The notes beneath the pieces were generated by a model that was not told the DNA's origin, did no database searches, and saw nothing but the letters and a program-made list of their open reading frames with translations. Positions 53,756-62,188 of a stretch of DNA of 64,000 bases are shown piece by piece (position 1 is the stretch's first letter; each line of letters starts with the position of its first letter). The translations under genes and the position numbers were made by a program. The DNA is from Clostridia bacterium (GTDB taxonomy: Bacteria; Bacillota_A; Clostridia; TANB77; CAG-508): positions 124,001-188,000 of the forward strand of contig JAFVGB010000002.1 of assembly GCA_017475185.1 (NCBI GenBank). The letters run 5' to 3'.

Positions 53756-54640
53756 ATGTATAATACTTATAACATAAATCCAACTACTTTGAATTACAAA
53801 ACATATCAAGATTTATCAATTGATATTAAAGCAAATATATTTAAATTACCTAAAGATATTGATTTAATTGTAGGTATTCCAAGAAGTGGTTTAATTCCGG
53901 CCACAATGCTAGGTATAATATTGTCTAAAAAAGTTATAACATTAAATGAGTTTATTAATAATATTTATGAGTTTGAAACAACAACTCGTATTATATTTGC
54001 AAAAGATATAAAAAATGTTTTAATTGTAGATGATTCAATTCTTTCAGGAAATACATTTAAAAATGTAAAAAATAAACTTAAAGAACTGGGATTAAATCTT
54101 AAATATAATATAAAGTATTTAGCTGTTTACTATAATAGTGAAAATTATAAAGATAATATTGATATAGCTTTACAGAAAGTAAATACTCCAAGACTATTTC
54201 AGTGGAATTATTTAAATCATGTCTTTTTAGGAACAGCTGCTTTTGATATAGACGGAGTATTATGTAAAGATCCAACCAATGAAGAAAATGATAATGGTAA
54301 TAAGTATAGACAATTTCTATTGCATACTAAACCTCTTTATATACCACAATATAAAATACCATATTTAATAACTTCACGTTTAGAAGAGTATAGAGCAGAA
54401 ACAGAAGAATGGTTAAATAAAAATAATATAAAATATGATCATCTCATAATGCTTAATGGATATACAGCAGATGAAAGAAAAAAATTAAATTTACATGCAA
54501 AATTTAAAGCTGAACAATATAAAAAATTAGAAGATATTAGATTATTTATAGAAAGTGATAGAAATCAAGCAATACAAATTAGCAAATTAACAAAAAAATT
54601 ATGTTTTTGTGCTACTACGGATGAATTGTTTGGAAAGTAA
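53756..54640 (+). CDS. Phosphoribosyltransferase fused to a HAD-like phosphatase
   Basis: A 294-residue two-domain protein. Residues about 35-140 form a type I phosphoribosyltransferase, with VGIPRSGLIP (residues 39-48) and PRPP loop VLIVDDSILSGNTF at 88-101. Residues 160-285 are a HAD-type domain with DIDGVLC at 164-170, the motif ITSR near 205 and RKKLN near 240. The substrate is unknown. Fusion of a PRPP-using domain to a phosphatase suggests sugar or nucleotide metabolism. It is adjacent to two glycosyltransferases, so it may make or remove a sugar-phosphate donor. Confidence 0.72.
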   Translation: MYNTYNINPTTLNYKTYQDLSIDIKANIFKLPKDIDLIVGIPRSGLIPATMLGIILSKKVITLNEFINNIYEFETTTRIIFAKDIKNVLIVDDSILSGNTFKNVKNKLKELGLNLKYNIKYLAVYYNSENYKDNIDIALQKVNTPRLFQWNYLNHVFLGTAAFDIDGVLCKDPTNEENDNGNKYRQFLLHTKPLYIPQYKIPYLITSRLEEYRAETEEWLNKNNIKYDHLIMLNGYTADERKKLNLHAKFKAEQYKKLEDIRLFIESDRNQAIQISKLTKKLCFCATTDELFGK

Positions 54641-54650
54641 GGAGTAATAT

Positions 54651-55553
54651 ATGCTACCATTAGTATCTGTAGTTATACCTGTTTATAATGTTGAAGCTTA
54701 TTTATGTCAATGTCTTGATTCTATAATTTCACAGACATTGAAAGATATTGAGATTATTTGTGTTGATGATGGTTCAACAGATAACTCATTAAATATTTTA
54801 AAAGAATATGCTGCTAAAGATAAAAGAATTACTATAATTACTCAAAAAAATTTATATGCTGGTACAGCTAGAAATGCAGGTTTAAAAATTGCAAAATCTG
54901 ACTATATTATGTTTTTAGATTCAGATGATTTTTTTGAATTAAATATGCTCGAAAATATGTATAATAAGATTATAGAAGATAATTCTGATGTAGTTATATG
55001 TAGGTATTATATATACGATGATCAATCTAATAAAATTATTGGAAAAAATAATATAAATAAAACTTTTATAAATAACTCTCCTTTTTCTATAAATACTTTT
55101 AAAAATGATTTATTTACAATTAATCCTCCAAATCCTTGGACGAAACTTTTTAAAAAGCAATTATTTATAGAAAATAATTTACAATTTGAAAATTATAAAT
55201 GCTGTAATGACTTAACTTGTATCTGTATGGCTTTGGCTTTATCTAAAAAAATAACAGTTGTAGATGATATTTATATTTATTATAGAGCTAATCAATTAGG
55301 TAATTTAACTGCAAACAGAGGTAATGACTATATAAGTTTTATATTAGCAATACATCAATTAGAAAATAATTTAAAGAAGTTTAAACTATATGAAAAATTT
55401 TATGTAACTTTTTTAAATAGGGTTAAAGGTTCAATGAAATGGGAGTTATCAATTCGTAATAAAGAGCAAAGAATAAAAATGATAAAATTTGCCAAAGATA
55501 TTTTATCAAAAGAATTGTATGATATATTATATAAGATAGGACAAAACATATGA
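54651..55553 (+). CDS. Family 2 glycosyltransferase (GT2)
   Basis: A 300-residue GT-A-fold enzyme. It has the N-terminal VSVVIPVYNVEAYL, the IICVDDGSTDNS strand, and DxD-type LDSDDF at about residues 90-95. The C-terminal half is helical. The enzyme transfers a sugar from a nucleotide donor. The N-terminal 100 residues are closely similar to those of the next gene, which suggests tandem duplication. Targets may be phage DNA, virion proteins or host surface polymers. Confidence 0.88.
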   Translation: MLPLVSVVIPVYNVEAYLCQCLDSIISQTLKDIEIICVDDGSTDNSLNILKEYAAKDKRITIITQKNLYAGTARNAGLKIAKSDYIMFLDSDDFFELNMLENMYNKIIEDNSDVVICRYYIYDDQSNKIIGKNNINKTFINNSPFSINTFKNDLFTINPPNPWTKLFKKQLFIENNLQFENYKCCNDLTCICMALALSKKITVVDDIYIYYRANQLGNLTANRGNDYISFILAIHQLENNLKKFKLYEKFYVTFLNRVKGSMKWELSIRNKEQRIKMIKFAKDILSKELYDILYKIGQNI

Positions 55554-56860
55554 TTAAAATTTCAATAATTATACCTGTTTACAATACAGAAAAATATCTT
55601 AGAAGATGTATCGAATCTGCTATAAATCAAACATTAAAAGATATTGAAATTATTTGTATAGATGATGCGTCTACTGATAATTCATTGAATATACTTAATG
55701 AATATGCAACAAAAGATAAACGTATAAAAGTAATAGCCTTTAAAACGAATAAAGGTGTAGGTAGAGCCAGAAATGAGGCTTTACGAATTGCAAGAGGTGA
55801 GTTTATTGGTTTTATTGATAGTGATGATTTTGTAGATGAAAAATATTTTGAGGAATTATATAGTTATACACAAGATTATGATATAGTTAGAGGAATACGT
55901 GTAATTAGTTTGGATAGTAAGACATATAAACATGCAAAAAATAAATATGGTTGTATAATTCCTTCAATTATTCGCAAGGCTTTTTTGAAAAAGAATAATT
56001 TAAAATTTCCAGAACGACGAATACCTGGAGAAGATAGTACTTTTAAAAGATGGTTATATAATCATACGGATAAGATTTTTGAATGTCCAGATAAAAATAT
56101 ATATTATTGGTACATCAAACGAGAAGGTTCTTTATCTAATTATCAATTAAATATATCACCTTTAGTATCAGTTATTATTACTCTTTATGAAATTAAAAAA
56201 GAATATGTTATTGAATGTATTGAAAGTGTATTAGCACAAACTTATACTAATTTTGAAATTATTTGTGTTGATGATTGTTCACAACGCGTAGATTATTCAG
56301 ATATTATAAATATGTCTGATAAAATAAAATTATATAGAAATGAAAAAAATTTAGGATTAGGAAAAAATGTTAATAAAGCATTTAGTTTGGCTAGTGGAAA
56401 GTATATAGTGAGATTAGATGGAGATGATATTTTTGAAAATACTATTTTAGAAAAAGAAGTAGCTATATTAGAAAATAATAGTAATTATGGAGCAGTTTGT
56501 TGTGAATTAAAAAGGTTTGATGAAAGTAATCAACATATAAAAAGACCAATAGAATGGAATTATAAAGAAATTGTAGAAAATAGAATGTTTGCAGGTACTG
56601 GATATGCAGGTGGAGTAATGTTCAGGGCAGATTTATTAGAAAGCTGTTCAATAGATGAATCATTACCTATTTGTGAAGATTTTGATTTTCAATTACAAAT
56701 ACTCTCACAAACTGATATATATAGTATACATGAAATATTATATCATTATCGAACTCATTGTGATGGATTATGTCATAAAATAACACGTCAAGTTCGCTGG
56801 GCAACTTTAGATAAAATTATAAGCAAACATAAAAAGCTTTTGAGTACTAACAGTAAGTAA
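55550..56860 (+). CDS. Double-domain GT2 glycosyltransferase
   Basis: A 436-residue protein with two GT2-type domains. Domain 1 (1-190) has ISIIIPVYNTEKYL, IICIDDASTDNS and IDSDDFVD. Domain 2 (200-430) has VSVIITLYEIKKEY, IICVDDCSQ and LDGDDIFEN. Domain 1 resembles the neighbouring 300-residue enzyme. It starts with an ATGA overlap with that gene. Two active sites in one chain suggest a repeating disaccharide or sequential transfer. This is inference. Confidence 0.87.
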   Translation: MIKISIIIPVYNTEKYLRRCIESAINQTLKDIEIICIDDASTDNSLNILNEYATKDKRIKVIAFKTNKGVGRARNEALRIARGEFIGFIDSDDFVDEKYFEELYSYTQDYDIVRGIRVISLDSKTYKHAKNKYGCIIPSIIRKAFLKKNNLKFPERRIPGEDSTFKRWLYNHTDKIFECPDKNIYYWYIKREGSLSNYQLNISPLVSVIITLYEIKKEYVIECIESVLAQTYTNFEIICVDDCSQRVDYSDIINMSDKIKLYRNEKNLGLGKNVNKAFSLASGKYIVRLDGDDIFENTILEKEVAILENNSNYGAVCCELKRFDESNQHIKRPIEWNYKEIVENRMFAGTGYAGGVMFRADLLESCSIDESLPICEDFDFQLQILSQTDIYSIHEILYHYRTHCDGLCHKITRQVRWATLDKIISKHKKLLSTNSK

Positions 56861-56866
56861 TTTATA

Positions 56867-56887
56867 AAGTTCTAATACCTATATGAA
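56867..56887 (+). promoter_or_regulatory. GTTCTA-type promoter box
   Basis: AAGTTCTAATACCTATATGA lies 34 nt before the ATG at 56903 and follows the glycosyltransferase gene. Confidence 0.5.
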
Positions 56888-56902
56888 AATAAGGGATATA
56901 TA

Positions 56903-57877
56903 ATGCCAACAATTGATTTAAAAATACCGACAAATTCAAGATTTCATAGTTCATTGAATGAAATAGATTTGGCAATGAAACAAATTTTTTTACATGTGAT
57001 GCGAGTAGCTGATCCAAGAGATAAGTCAGGTATACAAGATAATATTACAGAAGAAGAAACAGAATATCTTTGGGATGATTCAAGAATATTTCAAGTAGAT
57101 GAATTAGATACTGAAGAGATATTTAATACATATTTATTGCGTAAGAAAATTAATAATACAAAGGGTGTAGATATATCTTATCCTTTATTAGCTTATTTAC
57201 AAAATGATATAGATACTGTATTTTGGGGTACAGGTAATCGTTTTCATCAATGGTATTTAGATTTACCAGTAGATACAGTAAATTGGGAAGTAGGTGATAT
57301 AGTTGGTGTTGCTGAAGTTGGACCTTGGATGGGATTACAGGGTGAGGTCGCTGAAACTATACAAGATGATAATCAATTATACTGTAAACTAATGATAAAT
57401 GGCAGTTTAGCTATGGATCCTGATCCTCAAAATAAATTAAAGAAAATACCACATTTATTTAATATAAAAGATTTACGAGCATTAGGTGATAAAACTCCTC
57501 AAAGATATAAAGCAAAATCTATTACTGGTACGTATTCTACAACTATATTAGTAGATAATAGAGATGAAGCACAATATTTAAGAGATAAATTTATTTTAAG
57601 ATGTGCTGATGCTAAAATATGGTTTAAATATAATTCTCCGACAATAGCTAATACTGAAAATCAAATTTTTACTGTATTTGATATTCCTAATATCGGTAAA
57701 TATCCTACTTCACAAGATAAACTTAAGGGTATGGGTTATATTTATGGTATTACTTTTAATACACATATTTGGGGTTGTTTAACAGATGAACCGTTACCAC
57801 AAGGTTGGATTGATACAATTCGTATGAATATTGAAGTAGAAAGAGAAGGAAGAGTTAACAGAATAGTTATAAATTAA
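56903..57877 (+). CDS. Unknown protein, probably virion
   Basis: A 324-residue protein I do not recognise. It has no membrane segment. It is beta-rich in the middle (GDIVGVAEVGPWMGLQGEVAE) and has a Trp-rich C-terminal part (ITFNTHIWGCLTDEPLPQGW). It has its own promoter box and lies ahead of a string of likely virion genes that ends in the tail sheath. A neck, connector or baseplate role is possible but unproven. Confidence 0.5.
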   Translation: MPTIDLKIPTNSRFHSSLNEIDLAMKQIFLHVMRVADPRDKSGIQDNITEEETEYLWDDSRIFQVDELDTEEIFNTYLLRKKINNTKGVDISYPLLAYLQNDIDTVFWGTGNRFHQWYLDLPVDTVNWEVGDIVGVAEVGPWMGLQGEVAETIQDDNQLYCKLMINGSLAMDPDPQNKLKKIPHLFNIKDLRALGDKTPQRYKAKSITGTYSTTILVDNRDEAQYLRDKFILRCADAKIWFKYNSPTIANTENQIFTVFDIPNIGKYPTSQDKLKGMGYIYGITFNTHIWGCLTDEPLPQGWIDTIRMNIEVEREGRVNRIVIN

Positions 57878-57885
57878 ATAAATAA

Positions 57886-57945
57886 TTGTTCTATATAATA
57901 TAATTTTCTAGTCGTGTCTTATTTATTAGTTCTAGTTTTTGTAAG
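57886..57945 (+). promoter_or_regulatory. Tandem GTTCTA-type boxes
   Basis: Two copies, TTGTTCTATATAATATAA at 57886 and TAGTTCTAGTTTTTGTAA at 57927, with a partial TTTCTAGTCG between them, lie 94 and 53 nt before the ATG at 57982. A repeated promoter fits a strongly expressed gene. Confidence 0.5.
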
Positions 57946-57981
57946 TTAAAAATAATTTAAAATTTTTAAGGTGATTTTATA

Positions 57982-59178
57982 ATGGCAAAATATACAAATA
58001 GATTGAAAGCACGTTTGGCTTATGCTAGATTGTGTGAAAGTGCTAAAGAAGGCAAAAACTGGATTGTGACACGTAAATTAATTCTCGAAACAGAAGAAGG
58101 TGATGTCTCCTTTGATGCAGGTGAAGAAGTAGAGATTGGTGCTACTCCTGAAGGTGATATGGGTATTAATGGTTCAGCAGCTTGTGTTGTTATTACAGAT
58201 CCTGAATTAGCAGCTAAAATTGCTGATACAGTTGTTAATGCTGATGAAACTTCTGATGTTGAATTCGTAACAAAAGATGCTGTTGATGCAGTTATGGATG
58301 GCGAAGCAGCTGATCAAGTTGTTGATGATTTAGCTGATGACGCTGGTGCAGAAGATGTATCTGCTGAAGAAGAAATGTCAGTTGAGGTTCCTGAATTAGA
58401 TCCTAATAAGAAAGAATCAGTTGAAGCTAAATTTGCTAAATTCAGTACAAATCGTTTAAATCCTAAGAAAGTTCTCGTTTGTGAATCTATTATGATTGAT
58501 GAAGAATCAAGTGATCGTATTAATATGTATAATATTAAATGTGATCGTTTGAAAAAAGAAAGTTTCAATGATTATAAAACTTTTTCAGCTCGCGTTTCTG
58601 AATTAAAAGGTTCTTTACAACCTGGTAAACGTGAAATTGCTTTAACAGAAGCTGGTGAAGTTATGGGTTCTTATGATACAGAAGCTGATGCTGGTACTTT
58701 GTATCCTGAAAATTCTTGGAGTGATGTAGATGCTATGGATAATGCTGATACAGCTCCTGTTGAATTAATGAATGAACCTGAAGCAGATATGGATTTTGAT
58801 GCATGGAATGATGAAGGTGAAGCTGTTGCTCCTGCTGAGGAAATGCCAGAAGCTGCTGAAGATGGTGTTGCAGATGTAACTGATCAATATACTGGTGGTA
58901 GTGTATTTGAATCATGCTTGAAAAAGTATGAAGAATCAGCTAAATCAGGTAAAGACTATATTGAAATGGTTAATAGTTTAGAAAAAGCTGGTTTGAAAGA
59001 ATCTGCTATTGCTAAAGTTGTTTCTACATTTGATAGTCGTAAATTAAATGAATGCGTTCGTGTTTATGATACAAAATATGGTAAATATGTTAATGCATTG
59101 AAAGAATCTGTAGCTGCAGATAACTTCATTGAAGAAACTGGTGAAGCTAAACGTTTCTCTAAGAGATTCTTTAATTAA
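57982..59178 (+). CDS. Unknown acidic virion-type protein, probably highly expressed
   Basis: A 398-residue protein rich in Ala, Asp, Glu and Val with a basic N-terminal helix (YTNRLKARLAYARLCESAK). Codons are mostly GCT, GTT, GGT and GAA, unlike the Asn/Lys-rich AT codons of its neighbours. It has tandem promoter boxes upstream and two tandem terminators downstream, both signs of high output. The N-terminal helix resembles those of other likely virion genes (59638, 60555). A core, decoration or scaffold protein is a fair guess, but no domain is recognised. Confidence 0.5.
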   Translation: MAKYTNRLKARLAYARLCESAKEGKNWIVTRKLILETEEGDVSFDAGEEVEIGATPEGDMGINGSAACVVITDPELAAKIADTVVNADETSDVEFVTKDAVDAVMDGEAADQVVDDLADDAGAEDVSAEEEMSVEVPELDPNKKESVEAKFAKFSTNRLNPKKVLVCESIMIDEESSDRINMYNIKCDRLKKESFNDYKTFSARVSELKGSLQPGKREIALTEAGEVMGSYDTEADAGTLYPENSWSDVDAMDNADTAPVELMNEPEADMDFDAWNDEGEAVAPAEEMPEAAEDGVADVTDQYTGGSVFESCLKKYEESAKSGKDYIEMVNSLEKAGLKESAIAKVVSTFDSRKLNECVRVYDTKYGKYVNALKESVAADNFIEETGEAKRFSKRFFN

Positions 59179-59243
59179 TTTTTGCCACTTTTTTCCTTTC
59201 TTGGCAAAAATATGGAGCTTTGTTAATTCAAGGCTCCTTTTTT
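59179..59243 (+). terminator. Two tandem terminators
   Basis: Hairpin 1 pairs TTTTTGCCA (59179-59187) with TGGCAAAAA (59202-59210). Hairpin 2 pairs GGAGCTTTG (59214-59222) with CAAGGCTCC (59229-59237; one G-T pair) and is followed by TTTTTT. The first starts one base past the stop codon at 59178. Confidence 0.85.
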
Positions 59244-59245
59244 AT

Positions 59246-59265
59246 TTGTTCTATAAAATATGTTT
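59246..59265 (+). promoter_or_regulatory. GTTCTA-type promoter box
   Basis: TTTGTTCTATAAAATATGTT lies 36 nt before the ATG at 59284 and directly after the tandem terminators. Confidence 0.55.
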
Positions 59266-59283
59266 AATAAATAAGGTTTATCA

Positions 59284-59568
59284 ATGTATTTAATAGAAGA
59301 ACAACTTGATTCTGATAACAAAACAGTAGGTTATTGGGTAAGAGAAAAAATAGCTAATAAATTAGTAGAATCACATTTTGTAACGTTGTCTCCAAAGCAA
59401 TGTTCATGTAGATATTTTGCTGAATCTCATAATCCTCATACACATTTTCATATAAATGTTGTTGAAACTTGGATAAAGCAAGGTAAACCGTGTGCAGCAA
59501 TGTATGGTAAATCAAAATCAGGTAAAGTAGTAACTTTATGTCCGGGATTTATTAAAGTTAAACAATAA
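59284..59568 (+). CDS. Small Cys/His zinc-type protein
   Basis: A 94-residue protein. Residues 40-56 carry C40, C42, H49, H52, H54 and H56 (CSCRYFAESHNPHTHFH), a likely metal site of the CxC...H type like a short SWIM-type finger. Two more Cys lie at 70 and 86. No family is settled. It is a single-gene unit between promoter boxes. Confidence 0.55.
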   Translation: MYLIEEQLDSDNKTVGYWVREKIANKLVESHFVTLSPKQCSCRYFAESHNPHTHFHINVVETWIKQGKPCAAMYGKSKSGKVVTLCPGFIKVKQ

Positions 59569-59587
59569 TCTTGATTTATATTATAAC

Positions 59588-59608
59588 AAGTTCTATTTAT
59601 AAAATGAA
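59588..59608 (+). promoter_or_regulatory. GTTCTA-type promoter box
   Basis: AAGTTCTATTTATAAAATGA lies 48 nt before the ATG at 59638. Confidence 0.55.
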
Positions 59609-59637
59609 TTAATTCATAACCTATAGGAATTTAAGAA

Positions 59638-60540
59638 ATGAAACTTAGAGAACGTTTAATTAATATTGCAAATGAAGTTTTAACAGAAGGTGTTGAAAGT
59701 TCAAAAGATATTATTTCAGATAATAGTGTACCTGGTGGTTTTGATGATATGGGTATGGCAAATGTTAATCCTGGTGAATTTGCTCAAGAAGAAATTACAG
59801 ATCATCAAAATTTAGAAAATACTGCAAGTATGTCTAATGATACAGATTTTGAAGGTAAAGCAACAAATCCTAGTGCAAATCCTGGTAATCTTGTAGATAA
59901 AGTACAAGATATGATGAGTGATTTAGTTGATATTTCAGTTCCGGATGAAGAAGGTTCTGTTACTATTGTTAAATCTGTAGAAGATAATTGCGGTGGTGAT
60001 GATCCAAAATGTTTAGAAATGAAGAAAAAAGATAACTTTGGTGAATCAGCATTTGCAAAAATTGTTGAATCTGTTCTCGGTGGCAAAACTTGTGAAGAAT
60101 ATTTAATGGAAGCTAGTAGTGAACCTTATATTAAACCGACTAGCACTGGTGAATATGTAGTATGTAAAGCAAATGGTGAAATTTGTCGTACATGTGATAC
60201 AGAAAAAGAAGCTGAAGAAGCATTAGTTGAGTTAAAAAAAACTAAAGAAGAATGCTCAATGAAAGAATCACAATATGCTAATAATAGAGATTTTGTTCCA
60301 CAAACAGGAATTAACGCTTCAGATGTTCTTAATGCATTAAAAAAAGAATTAGGTGATGGTTCAGAAGCATTACATGTAGATGAAGTTGCTGATTCTGAAA
60401 ATCCTAAATCTTATCGTGTTTCTATGATTGATACAAAGAAATTACCTAAAAATCTTCATGTTGAAAATGTAATACTTAAATTAGATGGTGATACATATTC
60501 AATGGAAAAATTAGCTGATGAATATCCAATTGCAAAATAA
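59638..60540 (+). CDS. Unknown acidic protein, likely virion
   Basis: A 300-residue acidic protein with a basic N-terminal helix KLRERLINIANEVLTEGV. It contains several Cys in pairs (CGGDDPKCLEMKKK, CKANGEICRTCDTEK), which may bind metal. The latter part has TGINASDVLNALKKELGDGS and a DGDTYSMEKLADEYP end. No known family is recognised. Its N-terminal helix resembles those of 57982 and 9773, so these could share a targeting or cleavage signal. That is inference. Confidence 0.5.
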   Translation: MKLRERLINIANEVLTEGVESSKDIISDNSVPGGFDDMGMANVNPGEFAQEEITDHQNLENTASMSNDTDFEGKATNPSANPGNLVDKVQDMMSDLVDISVPDEEGSVTIVKSVEDNCGGDDPKCLEMKKKDNFGESAFAKIVESVLGGKTCEEYLMEASSEPYIKPTSTGEYVVCKANGEICRTCDTEKEAEEALVELKKTKEECSMKESQYANNRDFVPQTGINASDVLNALKKELGDGSEALHVDEVADSENPKSYRVSMIDTKKLPKNLHVENVILKLDGDTYSMEKLADEYPIAK

Positions 60541-60554
60541 TTAGGAATACTAAT

Positions 60555-61151
60555 ATGAAATTTACTCCTAAAAAAATTATAACAGAAGAAGAATTACAGG
60601 TACCATCATTTAGTAGAGATAGAACATATGATGTAAATGATATTATGGAATTAATAAATAATTCATTTATATTAAGTCCAGAAAATCTTCCAAAAATTAA
60701 AAAGTTAGGAAGTAAATATGATATTTTATATACTAAACCAGATGCAATTTTAGATGATATTTGTCAAAATAGTTTTCTTCCTACTTGGTCTGGTGATGAA
60801 GAAATAGATGCTGAAGAATTAGAAAGTAAACTTAAGAATTTTGCAAAAGATATGGAATTCACTCAAGATGAATTAAATGAATTATGCGAAGAAATAAAGC
60901 ATACTAAAAATCCTACATCAGCTAGAATTGAAGAATTTAATGATGTTTTACAATCTGATATTTCAACATTAGAAAATCTTAGATCCGAATTAAGTACTAA
61001 TATGGCATCTGTTGGAATAGGTAAGCTTATTAATGAATTAAAAAAGCTTGAATATTCTGGAAATAAGTATGAAACATGGGATTATAACAAATACGCAACT
61101 GATAAATCAAAGTACACTTTATTAGGTGGTAGTGACGAAGATTACGAATAA
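60555..61151 (+). CDS. Unknown acidic protein, likely virion
   Basis: A 198-residue helical acidic protein. It begins MKFTPKKIITEEELQVPSF and is rich in Glu and Asp later (WSGDEEIDAEELESKLKNF), with a probable coiled coil at 115-170. It lies 14 nt after the previous gene and 11 nt before the Stealth-like gene, so it is in one unit with them. Function is not known. Confidence 0.5.
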   Translation: MKFTPKKIITEEELQVPSFSRDRTYDVNDIMELINNSFILSPENLPKIKKLGSKYDILYTKPDAILDDICQNSFLPTWSGDEEIDAEELESKLKNFAKDMEFTQDELNELCEEIKHTKNPTSARIEEFNDVLQSDISTLENLRSELSTNMASVGIGKLINELKKLEYSGNKYETWDYNKYATDKSKYTLLGGSDEDYE

Positions 61152-61162
61152 AGGAGTTAAAA

Positions 61163-62062
61163 ATGGGGGGAGTAGCTGGACCATGTTTACCACAAATAAG
61201 ACATGGAATGATGATAAAAAAACAGTTATTATCAAATACTTCTTTATCTACTAAAGCAAAAAGTTTAGTTGAAAATAAAAATAAATTTGTTCCTATTTGT
61301 GAATCTGATAAGCAATATGATTTGGTATATATTTTAAAAGAATCTGAGTTAAATCCAGATTTAAAGATGTCATTGAGATCTATTGCTCAATTTTGTACAT
61401 TTAAAAATATTTGGTTAGTTGGTTATAAACCTAGCTGGGTACAAAATGTAAAATTTTTAAAAACAGAGCAAACTGGTACAAAATGGCAAAATGCTATGAT
61501 TAATATGATAGCTGCTTGTCAATGTGAAGATATTTCTGAAGATTTTGTACTTATGAATGATGATTTTTTTGCTTTAGATCATATAAGAGATTGGAAAAAA
61601 TCATTAAATTTATGTTTAGGTACACTTGAAAAACAGGTATTATTATATAGTACCAAACGAAATAAATCTAGATGGCAATATGGTTTTGAATATGCTGTAG
61701 ATTTGTTAGATAGATGTGATTGTAGCAGTCATATTAATTATGAATCACATCTTCCTATTATTTTTAATAGACATAAATTTTTAGAAATGTGTGAAAAACC
61801 TGTAATTAAAGAATTTTTAACTACGAATAAGGTTTTACATAGAAGAAGTGTATATAAAAATTTATATCCAGATATTGATTTAGAAGAACCAGCAAAAATA
61901 AGAGATGTTAAAATTTCTATAGGTAGAGATTTAAATGATGCTTGGTTACATTGTAATTGGTTAAGTGTTTTTGATAATGTTACTGATAACATTAGAAGAT
62001 ATCCAAGAGTTAATAAATTTTTAGCAGCTATGTATCCAACTAAATGTATTTTTGAAATTTGA
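61163..62062 (+). CDS. Stealth-like sugar-phosphate transferase family protein
   Basis: A 299-residue protein. The order of motifs follows the Stealth (capsule hexose-1-phosphotransferase) fold: DLVYILKESEL near residues 53-63 (conserved region 1), SLRSIAQF at 70-77, NIWLVGYKPSWVQNV near 82-96, and FVLMNDDFFAL near 128-138 (conserved region 2). Bacterial Stealth proteins transfer sugar-phosphates to build surface polymers. Here it lies among likely virion genes before the tail sheath, an odd location. AAAGGAG precedes the ATG at 61163. The family assignment is moderate. Confidence 0.55.
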   Translation: MGGVAGPCLPQIRHGMMIKKQLLSNTSLSTKAKSLVENKNKFVPICESDKQYDLVYILKESELNPDLKMSLRSIAQFCTFKNIWLVGYKPSWVQNVKFLKTEQTGTKWQNAMINMIAACQCEDISEDFVLMNDDFFALDHIRDWKKSLNLCLGTLEKQVLLYSTKRNKSRWQYGFEYAVDLLDRCDCSSHINYESHLPIIFNRHKFLEMCEKPVIKEFLTTNKVLHRRSVYKNLYPDIDLEEPAKIRDVKISIGRDLNDAWLHCNWLSVFDNVTDNIRRYPRVNKFLAAMYPTKCIFEI

Positions 62063-62098
62063 TCTAATTTTAATAAATATAACAATTTACTAATAAAA

Positions 62099-62168
62099 AA
62101 CAGTTTTAACTATTTAAAGTTCTATAAAGTAATTGAATTTATAGAATGTTATATTAAGTTAAACTGTT
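62099..62168. repeat. Nested inverted repeats upstream of the sheath gene
   Basis: An outer pair AACAGTTTTAAC (62099-62110) and GTTAAACTGTT (62158-62168; one-base bulge) encloses a perfect inner pair TTCTATAAA (62120-62128) and TTTATAGAA (62138-62146). The inner left arm contains a GTTCTA box. The element could be a structured RNA, a terminator of the preceding gene or a protein-binding site. Confidence 0.5.
62117..62130 (+). promoter_or_regulatory. GTTCTA-type box inside an inverted repeat
   Basis: AAGTTCTATAAAGT lies within the nested inverted repeat, 119 nt before the sheath ATG. Its distance is greater than for most copies, so it may be a second start site or not used. Confidence 0.35.
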
Positions 62169-62188
62169 ATCTTGCTATATACTTTTAT

